A stretch of DNA of 37,443 bases, taken from Saprospiraceae bacterium. Lineage in GTDB: Bacteria > Bacteroidota > Bacteroidia > Chitinophagales > Saprospiraceae. Under the pieces are notes generated by a model. It had not been told where the DNA came from and did not search any database. It saw only the letters and a list, made by a program, of their open reading frames with translations. The stretch is from positions 1 through 37,443 of the forward strand of contig JANQHF010000037.1 in the NCBI GenBank assembly GCA_028282725.1, in the 5' to 3' direction. Positions 1 through 9,485 of the stretch are shown here, piece after piece. Position numbers and translations under genes: made by a program. Within the stretch, counting starts at the first letter, position 1. Every line of letters begins with the position of its first letter.

Positions 1-412
1 CGCCCCCAATTACGATTGATGTACCTACCCTTCTTCTTTTACCGGATCCCGTCCCGTCCAGGTTCCAGTAGGCAATGGTTGCATCAGGCCGGTGTCTGCC
101 CGCGGTGTGATGTAGCACTATGCTGTTCTTCGGTGAAAATTCTTGCATGAATTCAGAGGAATCAAGCAGGTGAGACGTACTTCCAAATTCAAAATGAATA
201 TCCTGGCTAAAGATTGTCCTCCATGTATTGGGCCCGACAATTCCATCCACAGAAACCATTCCCTGGTCACCTTGAAACTGTTTTACAGCTCTTACAACTT
301 CTGAATCATATATGTCATTTACATTCGTACCGTAGCCTAAAGCAGTGAGCATTTTTTTTAGAACGACAACTTGTTGGTCCGTACTCGTTCTAACTGGATG
401 CAGTGTCTTCAT
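1..412 (-). CDS. Peptidoglycan-binding / N-acetylmuramoyl-L-alanine amidase (3' end outside window)
   Basis: The reading frame starts at the ATG whose complement is at 410-412 and stays open to the window edge, giving 137 visible residues. Residues about 10-68 form a PG_binding_1 helical domain (SVDGIVGPNTWRTI). It is followed by the start of an Amidase_2 fold with the zinc-ligand motif IVLHHTAG near residue 105 and a VGTSIVIGG strand. Enzymes of this family cleave the bond between N-acetylmuramic acid and L-alanine in peptidoglycan. There is no signal peptide at the visible N-terminus, which is odd for a wall hydrolase and suggests a cytoplasmic or regulated role, or export by another route. 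The gene follows the CHAT gene on the same strand after 86 nt and probably shares its transcript. The assignment is strong for the domains; the biological role is unknown. Confidence 0.85.
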   Translation of the reverse strand, partial: MKTLHPVRTSTDQQVVVLKKMLTALGYGTNVNDIYDSEVVRAVKQFQGDQGMVSVDGIVGPNTWRTIFSQDIHFEFGSTSHLLDSSEFMQEFSPKNSIVLHHTAGRHRPDATIAYWNLDGTGSGKRRRVGTSIVIGG

Positions 413-498
413 AAAAAGAAATTATATTTTAGGATCTCTTCTATAATTTGGCTTTCAATGCGCCCCAAATAAGGGCTCATTAATCGAGACTTACCTAC

Positions 499-3240
499 TC
501 ATTTTTGATCCAAATCAATCTTTCCTAAATCAATGATTCCATCTTTGTCCTTTCTCAATCTTAAATCAATGCTCTTTTTTGAATATTCGGGATACGAAAA
601 ATTCAGTATAGCGTTACAAGGATCATAATTAAGAATTACTATTTCAAACAATCCCTCTTCGTTTGTCTCAATAGATAAATTAGCATTATTCATATCGACC
701 TTTACCCCCTCTTGATGGATATATTTAGGAGATGTAATCATCACTCTACCATGAACAAAAAGCTTTTTATTCGTTCTCATTTCTTTAGACACAACAATAT
801 TCTTGACAATCTTCTGCTTTTGTCCAAGTGATATAATCTTATCTTCTTCTTGAATAATTAAATAAGGTTTCTCAACACCAATCTTTATATTGCCACCAAC
901 TTGATTACTTGAATTAAATCTGTATCTCCCATTGACTACAGGCACTCGCATGTTATTGGCATTAATAAGGTACATAGATGAGATATCCGAAATCGGAATA
1001 CCCTCACAATCAGTAATGAATCCAGAAATGGAATATTGAATATTCGGTTGGTCCAAGACCAGGACAATAGAAAGTTTATTCTCTGTATAAATAAAACCCT
1101 GACCCGAATATCCCTTTTTATTCGCCCAAACTTGAACTGGCAGATATGATTTATCTTTCAGCTCAAATGAAAAACTTCCATCCTCATCAGTCAATGTTTT
1201 GAGTCCTAATTCTGTTAAAGAAACATTAGCTCTAAAAATAGGCTCCTTGTTTTTATCTATTACCTTACCTTTAACAATGATCTTTTCGCTCTTTTTAATG
1301 AGAACAATATCAATACTTTTATCATTTTCATCAACTACTCTCGTATTACTTTCATACCCCTTTTTAGACGCTCTAATATTCAAAGGAAACTCAGTATTGC
1401 TTTTGAATTTTATCGTAAAAGTTCCAAAACGGTTCGTATTTACAGATTTAGATAATTTCGAAACATCCACTCTTACATCCCTTAGTGCATTCCCGTCTTG
1501 ATCTTTCACCCTTCCCTTACGAATATCAAACTTGATCGCACTATCATCCTTTTTAACTATCCCTTGTAGTTGCTTAATCTGAGCATTGTAATTTAAATTA
1601 TCAGATTTAACCGAATTGAGGTACTTATAATCATCTATGGCTTTATTCAATTGTTCACTTTTCGACCATTTAGATCGTCCCATTTGTTGGACATTATTCA
1701 GAACGTTTGTTGCTCTTTTTAATCTGATTTCATCATACGTCCTTTGATATTCTTCTAACTTTTCATTTAACTCAATATTTTTCGGTTCTCTTAATCTCCT
1801 TCCTATTCTTTCTATAATTTCAGACTGATCAGAATAAGCAGCATCAAATAATTCATCTTCCATTCTATAATTTTCACTGATTCTTAATGCTCCGAGAGCT
1901 AAGTCATTGTCTGGAGCATTTGAACCGGACGCCTTATCCAATAATCTGTAGCTAACATCTGATAACTCATTTTTTCGTCCAATCGTTCCCAGCTGTATAT
2001 AGGCTTTTTGCCCATCCTCCTGATTGTAATGGTAAATGGAATCCGCAATGATCGCAATGTCTGGTATTAATTCAGGATTGTCATAGGCGCAAGTTGAACA
2101 TATTTGAAACAAAAACTGTAAGTCCACATTACTTGCATCTAAATTGCTTAGTAAGCTAGTCATATTTCTTAATGACTTCACAGTAATTTCATTGAGAATC
2201 TTGTTAAGCGGATTGGGGAAAATCCGAAAATTAAGTCCTATACTATCTTGAATGCTATCCATTGTGCCTGTTATATTATGATCATAACCCGCCAAATATG
2301 GTAAGGTATCGGCTGAATGTCGAGAAATATCAATGTATTCATCGAAACTAGGAACACTTAATACATGGATTTTTTTTAGAAATAGGTCATTACTGCTTAT
2401 GCCCATTTCTATATAGTCATTCACATATTGAGCATTTTCTCCATGGAAATCTTCAATTAAAATTTTACATTTCGCATCTTTTCTAAATTCTGGAGACTTA
2501 AATCCTTTAATCTTGAACATTATCGAAGACCACGATAGTATACCGATAATTGCAATTAATATCATTCCGGAAAGAACATATGCCCAGTTCGGTATAATTC
2601 TTGCATATTGAAAATGCATTTGAGAAGCCAGGCCTTCCTTTTTTTCTATACATATCCATTTATTTCTGTCTTCATAGTCATTTTCCAATTGAATGCCTCT
2701 TGTAACTGCAGAACCTTTTAATTCAACATTAGCATCATTAAGAGCTGATGCAACAGCAGAATCAAAAGCTCCCTGGTAGCTGGTGTTGTTGTCAATTAAA
2801 TTTGTGAAAAAACTTTTTCCAAAAATACTTGCTGATTGATCTTCAACAAGGGTTTCTGTACCTATCACAATTGGCACATCAACCAAGTTTTCTAAAATTT
2901 TATAATTTGAGCATCCATTTAGCACAACACATTGTAGTTTATGGTTTCTGGCTATCGAGTTTAATTTGGCACTTAAGGCTTCATTCCGGCCCTCACCATC
3001 ATAAAACTTCAGAACATCCTTATTTGAGTGTCCGCTAAAATAAAAGAGGCGCAATTCCTTCGCATGTTTATCAAGAGCCTCAAAAATCCATTTGGGCTTG
3101 AAGTCTTTTTGATCAAGAAATCTAACTTTTCGTGATCGCTGATCAGACTCAAAAGATTCGTGTAGAGCTTTATGCTCTTCCTGCAAATACGTCAGGTCAT
3201 CTATGTGATCCGAAAATGCGGCAATGATTTTTGACTTCAT
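499..3240 (-). CDS. Membrane-anchored CHAT-domain (caspase-like) protein with carboxypeptidase-regulatory-like repeats
   Basis: The 913-aa product has three visible parts. Residues 1-170 resemble a CHAT/caspase-like peptidase domain, with the probable catalytic dyad His71 (FYFSGHS) and Cys110 (VVLNGCSN). One hydrophobic segment at about 219-242 would anchor it in the inner membrane. Residues about 568-912 contain four consecutive beta-sandwich units of the carboxypeptidase-regulatory (CarbD) type, each beginning with a G-x-V-x-D/N-like strand and containing an N/D-E-x-G-x-F turn (for example TDEDGSFSF at 684-692). The linker at 250-560 is mostly helical and unrecognised. If the N-terminus is cytoplasmic, the CarbD units would lie in the periplasm. 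The gene begins 13 nt after the oxidase gene stop and is followed by an amidase gene. CHAT proteases act in several prokaryotic conflict systems; that role here is inference. Confidence 0.75.
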   Translation of the reverse strand: MKSKIIAAFSDHIDDLTYLQEEHKALHESFESDQRSRKVRFLDQKDFKPKWIFEALDKHAKELRLFYFSGHSNKDVLKFYDGEGRNEALSAKLNSIARNHKLQCVVLNGCSNYKILENLVDVPIVIGTETLVEDQSASIFGKSFFTNLIDNNTSYQGAFDSAVASALNDANVELKGSAVTRGIQLENDYEDRNKWICIEKKEGLASQMHFQYARIIPNWAYVLSGMILIAIIGILSWSSIMFKIKGFKSPEFRKDAKCKILIEDFHGENAQYVNDYIEMGISSNDLFLKKIHVLSVPSFDEYIDISRHSADTLPYLAGYDHNITGTMDSIQDSIGLNFRIFPNPLNKILNEITVKSLRNMTSLLSNLDASNVDLQFLFQICSTCAYDNPELIPDIAIIADSIYHYNQEDGQKAYIQLGTIGRKNELSDVSYRLLDKASGSNAPDNDLALGALRISENYRMEDELFDAAYSDQSEIIERIGRRLREPKNIELNEKLEEYQRTYDEIRLKRATNVLNNVQQMGRSKWSKSEQLNKAIDDYKYLNSVKSDNLNYNAQIKQLQGIVKKDDSAIKFDIRKGRVKDQDGNALRDVRVDVSKLSKSVNTNRFGTFTIKFKSNTEFPLNIRASKKGYESNTRVVDENDKSIDIVLIKKSEKIIVKGKVIDKNKEPIFRANVSLTELGLKTLTDEDGSFSFELKDKSYLPVQVWANKKGYSGQGFIYTENKLSIVLVLDQPNIQYSISGFITDCEGIPISDISSMYLINANNMRVPVVNGRYRFNSSNQVGGNIKIGVEKPYLIIQEEDKIISLGQKQKIVKNIVVSKEMRTNKKLFVHGRVMITSPKYIHQEGVKVDMNNANLSIETNEEGLFEIVILNYDPCNAILNFSYPEYSKKSIDLRLRKDKDGIIDLGKIDLDQK

Positions 3241-3253
3241 ACTTAATTATGAT

Positions 3254-4783
3254 TTATAATCCTCGATTCCGTAAATATCGATTGGAAAATAATTGTGCCA
3301 CCTTTGGAGAAAGTAAATTCCTTCTTTCCGTTAAAAATTGAATTCTGTTTTCTCCATACTGCTTCGTTACAAAAGCATCGTCCATTACGTTGTGTTTGCC
3401 CCAATGCCAGATGTGAGGTATTCCACTATCAATCATAATTTTGGAAATGAATCTGATATACTTTTTCGTCACCCTGGTTTCTATACCATCAATACCTATG
3501 ATCGTGTTCTTGTCAAATTTTGTGAATGCCATAAATGCATTTGATTTGGGGACAAAGCGCAATGAAAATAAAGCAGGAATCTTTTTGTGTTTTTTGTTCT
3601 TAAATGGATCGATCATAAGCTCGACCATTTTTTGAGTATCTGTATGATTCACAGCAATTGCACACGCAAATTGACCTGCACGCAGGTTTTTGGTATCCCC
3701 AAACAACTGACTTAAAGTGCCAATTTCATGTTCTCCGTCTTTAGGCATTCGTTTGTTAATTGAACCTGGAATGGTGAATGGAAACACCGTAGCTAATAAC
3801 TTCCCCATGTCCAAAAGGAAATCCTTATTGTATTTTAAAAATTCAGGAGGGACTTTTTTCGGTAATCCTGGCAATTTGTATATGACCTCAGCTCTCGTAC
3901 GCGAATTATACTGATTTATATAAAATTTGACATGATAAAGCGTTGAGCCCGGCAACACTTCCGAGGATATTCCAGGATCTTTCAATGAAAATCCGTGCGC
4001 ATATTCATAGGCCTTTGACAGGGGAACATCCGTAATTCTGTTTTCGAGAAAGAACAACTCCTCCGTTTCGATCAGTACTCCATGAATGTAGCCAAAGGTG
4101 CCCAGGTGCACCAACGCAGCATTGAATAAATTGTCGTTATTTATCAGTCGCGCATTTATTTTATCCGTAAAGGACTTGTTGACCGATAGTGATTGCTCCG
4201 GCTGAACAAAGACAGAATCCTCTTTAGCGGGTCCATAAACTATATGAAGACCTTTGACGGTATCCTGGATCGAACCTACCCTTATTCCCGAACCGTGGAC
4301 ACCGGTCCCGATGGCTCCGGCAATTGTCTGCCCATTACTTGCGCCAGAAGTACTCAATGACTTATTGAAACTTTCACAAAAAATGCTGAGGTCTTTGATG
4401 CGATTACCGCATTGCGCAAAAAGCAGGTTGTTTGGATCAACTCCAGGTACAACATCAGACGAAGAAAGAAAAAATTTCTCCTTGAGATCCTGGCTTTTCA
4501 ATTCCTTTTTATCGAGGTTACGGCTGAATATTTGTCCACCCTTGACATAAGGCACCTTGGAAAGCGACCACAAACTTCCACAGGCTCTGATGGGCACCTC
4601 TTTATCCAAAAAGTCTTGAATTACTTCATGAATGGTCAGTGTAGCGTCATTGTAAGCTTCAATTCCCGTTTTATTTGGGTCATTATAAATTCGAATAAGG
4701 GATGAGAAAGGTTCTCTGAAGTTCCCATGCACATTGGTAAGAGGAAAGGTGGCTTTTTCGATTTTTTTTGGCATTGCAATCAT
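3254..4783 (-). CDS. FAD-binding oxidase of the D-arabinono/L-gulono-1,4-lactone oxidase type
   Basis: The 509-aa protein carries a PCMH-type FAD-binding half with the glycine-rich SNGQTIAGAIGTGVHGSG segment near residues 144-161, and an ALO-type C-terminal half ending with the HWGKHN motif typical of aldonolactone oxidases. Members oxidise sugar lactones or polyols and pass electrons to oxygen or another acceptor. No signal peptide is seen. The start used is the first ATG; a second in-frame ATG lies three codons later and cannot be excluded. It is the first gene of a tight minus-strand group, with the CHAT gene starting 13 nt downstream, so this oxidase may be part of that system or merely share its promoter. 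The substrate cannot be told from sequence. Confidence 0.8.
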   Translation of the reverse strand: MIAMPKKIEKATFPLTNVHGNFREPFSSLIRIYNDPNKTGIEAYNDATLTIHEVIQDFLDKEVPIRACGSLWSLSKVPYVKGGQIFSRNLDKKELKSQDLKEKFFLSSSDVVPGVDPNNLLFAQCGNRIKDLSIFCESFNKSLSTSGASNGQTIAGAIGTGVHGSGIRVGSIQDTVKGLHIVYGPAKEDSVFVQPEQSLSVNKSFTDKINARLINNDNLFNAALVHLGTFGYIHGVLIETEELFFLENRITDVPLSKAYEYAHGFSLKDPGISSEVLPGSTLYHVKFYINQYNSRTRAEVIYKLPGLPKKVPPEFLKYNKDFLLDMGKLLATVFPFTIPGSINKRMPKDGEHEIGTLSQLFGDTKNLRAGQFACAIAVNHTDTQKMVELMIDPFKNKKHKKIPALFSLRFVPKSNAFMAFTKFDKNTIIGIDGIETRVTKKYIRFISKIMIDSGIPHIWHWGKHNVMDDAFVTKQYGENRIQFLTERRNLLSPKVAQLFSNRYLRNRGL

Positions 4784-5050
4784 TTATTCGATAAAGAAAT
4801 TTATGGACATTATAAGATACGACTGAATGGCAGAACATGCGGTTGTTTAGACTTAGATCTCATAAAATACTAATTACTAGCTACACAAAAATGAGTACCG
4901 GCAAAAGAAAGATGATGCTCCTTTACCATAAGCTACAACCCGAAAGAGCATCGTGTGTCCCGCTTTTGTCATTCTAATCCTACCTTGATTGCAGATATTC
5001 ACTAATTTGTCAGGATTGACCAATTGCTCAATTAATCGAAAACATTGCTT

Positions 5051-6064
5051 ATGCATTCCAGACGATCATTTTTATCACTAGCACCCATAGGGTTAGCTTC
5101 CTTGAAAATCCGACCTGTTCAAAGCTCAAAAAAGCCTATCGTGATCGCCACCTGGGACAGTGGCGTTGATGTCAGCAAGGCAGCCTGGGCCATATTAAAT
5201 AAGCAAGGCGGCAAATCACTGGATGCTGTTGAAGCCGGTGCGGTGTCAATCGAAAATCAGACAGTTTGTTGCGTCGGACTGGGTGGTAATCCTGACAGGG
5301 ATGGTAAGGTCAGCCTGGATGCCTGTATCATGGATCACAATTTTAATTGTGGTTCCGTTGCCTTTCTTCATCGCATCAAAAATCCAATTTCCGTAGCCAG
5401 GAAGATAATGGAGGAAACACCTCATGTAATGCTGGTAGGAGAAGGAGCGCAAAAATTTGCCCTTGAACAAGGATTTGAACTTCAACCCGATGTCCTGTCC
5501 GGACAGGCCGAAAAAGAATACAAACAATGGTTAAAGAAATCTGAATACAAACCAATCATCAATATAGAAAAGGCTCAGAAGCAAAAGACAGGAAATACGC
5601 CTGTACCTCAAAAGCTGGATGACGGATCATTCAACCATGATACGATGGGTTTGATCGCTATGGATGGTGCGGGTCATCTTGCAGGAGCCTGTACAACGAG
5701 TGGCATGGCTTTTAAAATGCGGGGCCGAGTCGGGGATTCACCGATCATAGGCTCCGGGCTCTATGTGGACGGTGATGTCGGCGCAGTGGTGGCAACAGGT
5801 CAGGGCGAGGAAGTAATACGGACAAGTGGCACTCACCTGATCACTGAATTTATGAGAAATGGGGATTCGCCTCAATTGGCATGCAGGAAAGCCATTGAAC
5901 GACTGATCAGGATTAATCCTGGTAAGGCCAGTTCATTTCAGGTGGCCTATATCGCTCTGAACAAGAAAGGGGAATACGGGGCCTATGCTATTCAACCCGG
6001 ATTCCAATTTGCCGTACATGATGGAGCAGGGGTAAAATTATTTGATTCTGAAAGTCACTTTTAA
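5051..6064 (+). CDS. Glycosylasparaginase (N4-(beta-N-acetylglucosaminyl)-L-asparaginase), Tat-exported
   Basis: This is an Ntn-hydrolase of the asparaginase_2 family. It is made as a precursor that cleaves itself before a nucleophilic threonine, here Thr198 in NHDTMG. The alpha-subunit part has WDSGVDVSKAAW and GLGGNPDRDGKVSLDACIMD; the beta-subunit part has the substrate loop GDSPIIGSGLYVDGDVGA. The enzyme removes the sugar from asparagine-linked glycans. The N-terminus MHSRRSFLSLAPIGLA is a twin-arginine (RRSFLS) signal, so the enzyme should reach the periplasm folded. I chose the ATG at 5051, two codons after a possible TTG, because it gives the cleanest Tat signal. The last four bases overlap the stop of the convergent GH3 gene. 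Confidence 0.9.
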   Translation: MHSRRSFLSLAPIGLASLKIRPVQSSKKPIVIATWDSGVDVSKAAWAILNKQGGKSLDAVEAGAVSIENQTVCCVGLGGNPDRDGKVSLDACIMDHNFNCGSVAFLHRIKNPISVARKIMEETPHVMLVGEGAQKFALEQGFELQPDVLSGQAEKEYKQWLKKSEYKPIINIEKAQKQKTGNTPVPQKLDDGSFNHDTMGLIAMDGAGHLAGACTTSGMAFKMRGRVGDSPIIGSGLYVDGDVGAVVATGQGEEVIRTSGTHLITEFMRNGDSPQLACRKAIERLIRINPGKASSFQVAYIALNKKGEYGAYAIQPGFQFAVHDGAGVKLFDSESHF

Positions 6065-7539
6065 AGTTGGTCAACCAGTGATCGATCATTGCTCAATCGC
6101 GGGACCTTGTTTTGTCCTCCTAACTTTCCAAGTCGCTTCATATATTTAATAAAAGTCTCGGGAGCTAACGATCGCACCACTGCCGGCTGAAGGATATTCC
6201 CATTGACGAGATCATCGTAATATACATTCTGAACGCGAAGCTGGTTGTCCAGATCAAGTGCAAACCGTTCAAGATCTACAGGTGGCTTTTCAAATTCTAT
6301 AAACCATTCATGATAGGGTTTTGAATGTCCGGGAGGGTTGACCTGGGGTGCCACCGTGAATTCCCGGACAGAGGCATTGTGCATTTGACAGGTTTCCAGC
6401 ATGGCTTGTTCGACTTCCTTACCAATTACATGTTCGCCAAATGCAGAGATGAAATGTTTAACGCGACCGGACACGACTATCCTGTATGGATTGAGATGAA
6501 CAAACTGAATGGTGTCTCCCAGATTATATGCCCACAATCCGGCGTTATTGCTGATAATAATTACATAATCTTTCCCGATTTCAACATCTGTCAGTTGCAA
6601 TCGTCGCGGTTGCTCCTTGTGAAATTCGTCCAGGCCTACAAATTCAAAGTAAATTCCGGAATTGGTATTTAAAAGAAGACCCTGGTTGTCCAGTGTGTCC
6701 TGGTAGGCAAGAAATCCTTCTGAAGCCGGATAAAGTTCAATTGCATCAATGGATTTCCCGATTAAATGTTCGATGGAAGAACGGTAGGGTTCGTAATTCA
6801 CCCCTCCATACATGAATACCTGCAACCCGGGGAATACTTCCACTACTGAATCCAATTGTCTTGACTCCAGTAATTTTTCAAAATACATCTGTATCCATGG
6901 TGGAATACCACTGATTAATCTGAGATCTGCATACGCTGTTTCTTCGACAATTTTATCGACCTTTTCTTCCCAATCCTCTATGCAATTGGTTGTATAGGAG
7001 GGTAGTTGATTGCCCTTTAACCATCCCGGTATTTGATGATTGACGATACCTGATAATCTACCGGTGGAAATACCATTCGTATCTGTTAAGGTTGGCGATC
7101 CCGACAAAAACATCACCTTGCCATTGAACAAATCAGACTTGCCCGGATGGGCGGCATAAGACATAAGCGCCTTTCTTGCAGTACTAATGTGATTGGGCAA
7201 GCTGTCAGCAGTAATCGGAATGTATTTAATACCGGAAGTAGTCCCCGAGGTTTTGGCAAAATACTTCGGAGTACCCGGCCATAGAATATCTTCTTTGCCA
7301 AGGACAACATCATCAAAGTAATTTTTCAATCCTTCATAATCACGAATGGGAACAGCATGGGCAAATTCTTCAGGTTCTGCGATTTTGGAAAACCGGTGGT
7401 CCTGGCCAAACTTCGTTTTTGCTCCTTTCGAGATTAAATTTTTGAAAATCTTGTCCTGGTCTTCAATTGCATTCCTGCGCTCCCGGATGACTTGTTGAGC
7501 AATCCAATGAATATATGGCTTGATCAGAAGTGATTTCAA
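6061..7539 (-). CDS. GH3 auxin-responsive-promoter family protein (acyl-adenylase fold)
   Basis: The 492-aa protein has the GH3-family ATP-binding motif KTSGTTSGIKYIPIT at residues 96-110 and the family middle and C-terminal blocks (YPASEGFLAYQD, SGRVKHFISAFGEHV). Plant GH3 enzymes join amino acids to hormone acids through an acyl-adenylate; the substrate of the Bacteroidota members is not established. The start is TTG, chosen because it overlaps the stop of the upstream Hsp70 gene (TTGA) and because the resulting N-terminus MKSLLIKPYIHWIAQQV resembles the usual family start. This overlap suggests translational coupling to the chaperone. It is convergent with, and overlaps by four bases, the glycosylasparaginase gene. 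Confidence 0.85.
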   Translation of the reverse strand: MKSLLIKPYIHWIAQQVIRERRNAIEDQDKIFKNLISKGAKTKFGQDHRFSKIAEPEEFAHAVPIRDYEGLKNYFDDVVLGKEDILWPGTPKYFAKTSGTTSGIKYIPITADSLPNHISTARKALMSYAAHPGKSDLFNGKVMFLSGSPTLTDTNGISTGRLSGIVNHQIPGWLKGNQLPSYTTNCIEDWEEKVDKIVEETAYADLRLISGIPPWIQMYFEKLLESRQLDSVVEVFPGLQVFMYGGVNYEPYRSSIEHLIGKSIDAIELYPASEGFLAYQDTLDNQGLLLNTNSGIYFEFVGLDEFHKEQPRRLQLTDVEIGKDYVIIISNNAGLWAYNLGDTIQFVHLNPYRIVVSGRVKHFISAFGEHVIGKEVEQAMLETCQMHNASVREFTVAPQVNPPGHSKPYHEWFIEFEKPPVDLERFALDLDNQLRVQNVYYDDLVNGNILQPAVVRSLAPETFIKYMKRLGKLGGQNKVPRLSNDRSLVDQL

Positions 7540-9395
7540 AGACTCTTGCCTTTAAGTGACTCAGCAATCGTGTGATCCATGGCTCTTTCTGCCAGCGGTC
7601 GGCTAAAATTATTGAATCGTTCGATTGCCAATTGGATACTATCTTTGGTGCCTGTGGATTTTTCTTTTTCTAAGTCCGAAATATAGTCTTTCAATTCTTC
7701 AACTTCCTCCGTTGTCAGTATAGCTGTGTTTTGATCGAGGAACTTGTGTCCATGCGTGATGACATTCTGTGCTTCATTCTGGGCCTCCACCAGAGCACGA
7801 ATGCTCATGTCCGATTGGGCATTTTGAATCGAACTCAACAACATCCTGGCCATCTCTTCTTCTGATATGGCATATTGGGATTTTATTTCAATTTCGGTTT
7901 CGGTTTGCGAGCGATTTTCAATGGCCCTTACCCTTAGAATTCCATCGGCATCGAGAATAAATTGAATTTCTATCTTCGGAATACCTGCAGCCATTGGAGG
8001 AATTCCTTTCAAAATGAACGATCCCAACTTCCGGTTATCCTTTACCAGATCTCTTTCTCCTTGATAAACAGAGACCTTAAGATTCGTCTGACCATCGACA
8101 GAAGTTGTATAGTTCCGTCCCGCTTTAGTGGGCACTTTTGAATTTCTTGGAATGATCACGTCCATAAGACCGCCTACTGTCTCAATTCCCAGTGACAAGG
8201 GTGTAACATCCAGCAATAATAAATCCTTTCGGTTGCCTGCTAAAATATCTGCCTGAATAGCAGCCCCCATAGCTACTACCTTGTCCGGGTCAACCGAATC
8301 ATCGACCTCTTTTTCAAAATATTCGGATACTGACTTCTTTACAAAAGGCGTCCTCGTAGATCCTCCTACCATTATTATGCGATCGATCCCGGCTATAGTC
8401 AAACCGCTGTCTTTGACACACAATTCGCAAAGCTGAATAGTCTTTTGCACCAATTCCTCTATTTCCTTCTCAAATTCCGCTCTGGTAATTGACAGATCAT
8501 ATTGTTCCAATTTCGTCGCAAACTTATCTTCAGTCGAGAGGATTTTTTTTGCTTCTTCTGCCGCCAGGCGAATTTGTTGATAGAAATTTAGATCGTCCAT
8601 CCTATGATCCGGGATGTCGTATTGATCACGCCAGAACTGGATAATACATTTATCAAAATCATCGCCACCCAGATAGGTATCACCTTTCGTAGCCAATACT
8701 TCAAAAACTCCATCCTCAATTCGAAGAATGGAAATATCAAATGTTCCACCACCTAGATCATAGACGACGATCGTCTCATTGTCATCACGTGAAGTCCCTA
8801 TATCATATGCAAGGCTTGCTGCGGTAGGCTCATTTATAATCCGCAAAACATCCAATCCGGCAATTCGGCCTGCATCCCGTGTTGCCTGTCGTTGGGCATC
8901 ATTGAAGTAGGCAGGAACAGTAATGACTGCTTTATCGATGGATGTGCCTAGATTCTCTTCTGCTACTTTTTTTAACTTTTTGAGGATTTCGGCAGAGAGC
9001 TCCCGGGGAGTGTAAAAGGAAGAGCCAACCTGGATCTTAACCAGTCCCCCATTTTCATCATCGATTACTTTATACGCGAGCACTATATTGCCTGACGCTA
9101 AGTCCTGGAATGATTTACCAAGAAGACGTTTCACAGAATAAATGGTGCGATCCGGATGTATCAACAAAAGGTCTTTGGCTTTCTTGCCTGCGATAATGAC
9201 TCCTTGCGAATCAAAGTGCACTATTGACGGAACCAGGGAAGAATTTCCTTCAGGGTCTTTAACGGTAATAGCCTGACCATCTTTGATATAGGCAACAAGA
9301 CTGTTGGTGGTACCCAGATCTATACCAATAAAGGTATTCACCTTATTATTCCTGGTAACAGATCCTTCTTTTAAGTTGATTGAAATTTTGGCCAT
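7536..9395 (-). CDS. hscA: Hsp70-family chaperone, HscA-like
   Basis: The product is a 619-aa Hsp70 with the phosphate-1 loop GIDLGTTNS at 24-32, the connect motif VYDLGGGTFD, the adenosine loop IIMVGGSTRTPFV and a complete substrate-binding domain (LLLLDVTPLSLGIETVGG). The length and the lack of the Gly-rich acidic tail of DnaK fit HscA, the ATP-driven chaperone that helps release Fe-S clusters from IscU. No iscU, hscB or other isc genes are next to it, so the Fe-S role rests on family resemblance alone; a second DnaK paralogue is the alternative. It is transcribed away from the queuosine-precursor transporter and overlaps the downstream GH3 gene. Confidence 0.8.
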   Translation of the reverse strand: MAKISINLKEGSVTRNNKVNTFIGIDLGTTNSLVAYIKDGQAITVKDPEGNSSLVPSIVHFDSQGVIIAGKKAKDLLLIHPDRTIYSVKRLLGKSFQDLASGNIVLAYKVIDDENGGLVKIQVGSSFYTPRELSAEILKKLKKVAEENLGTSIDKAVITVPAYFNDAQRQATRDAGRIAGLDVLRIINEPTAASLAYDIGTSRDDNETIVVYDLGGGTFDISILRIEDGVFEVLATKGDTYLGGDDFDKCIIQFWRDQYDIPDHRMDDLNFYQQIRLAAEEAKKILSTEDKFATKLEQYDLSITRAEFEKEIEELVQKTIQLCELCVKDSGLTIAGIDRIIMVGGSTRTPFVKKSVSEYFEKEVDDSVDPDKVVAMGAAIQADILAGNRKDLLLLDVTPLSLGIETVGGLMDVIIPRNSKVPTKAGRNYTTSVDGQTNLKVSVYQGERDLVKDNRKLGSFILKGIPPMAAGIPKIEIQFILDADGILRVRAIENRSQTETEIEIKSQYAISEEEMARMLLSSIQNAQSDMSIRALVEAQNEAQNVITHGHKFLDQNTAILTTEEVEELKDYISDLEKEKSTGTKDSIQLAIERFNNFSRPLAERAMDHTIAESLKGKSL

Positions 9396-9485
9396 CTAAA
9401 TATTCCTTGATTCAACAATTGCACCTTATTTCTCTTTTATTAGCACAGGTAAAATGATTTTGTAGTTTAGTGACCACTTCGTTCT

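Noticed and set aside
4891-4977. 28-codon frame between the oxidase and glycosylasparaginase genes
   Set aside because: No family resemblance, no special composition and no promoter or terminator. A chance frame is as likely.
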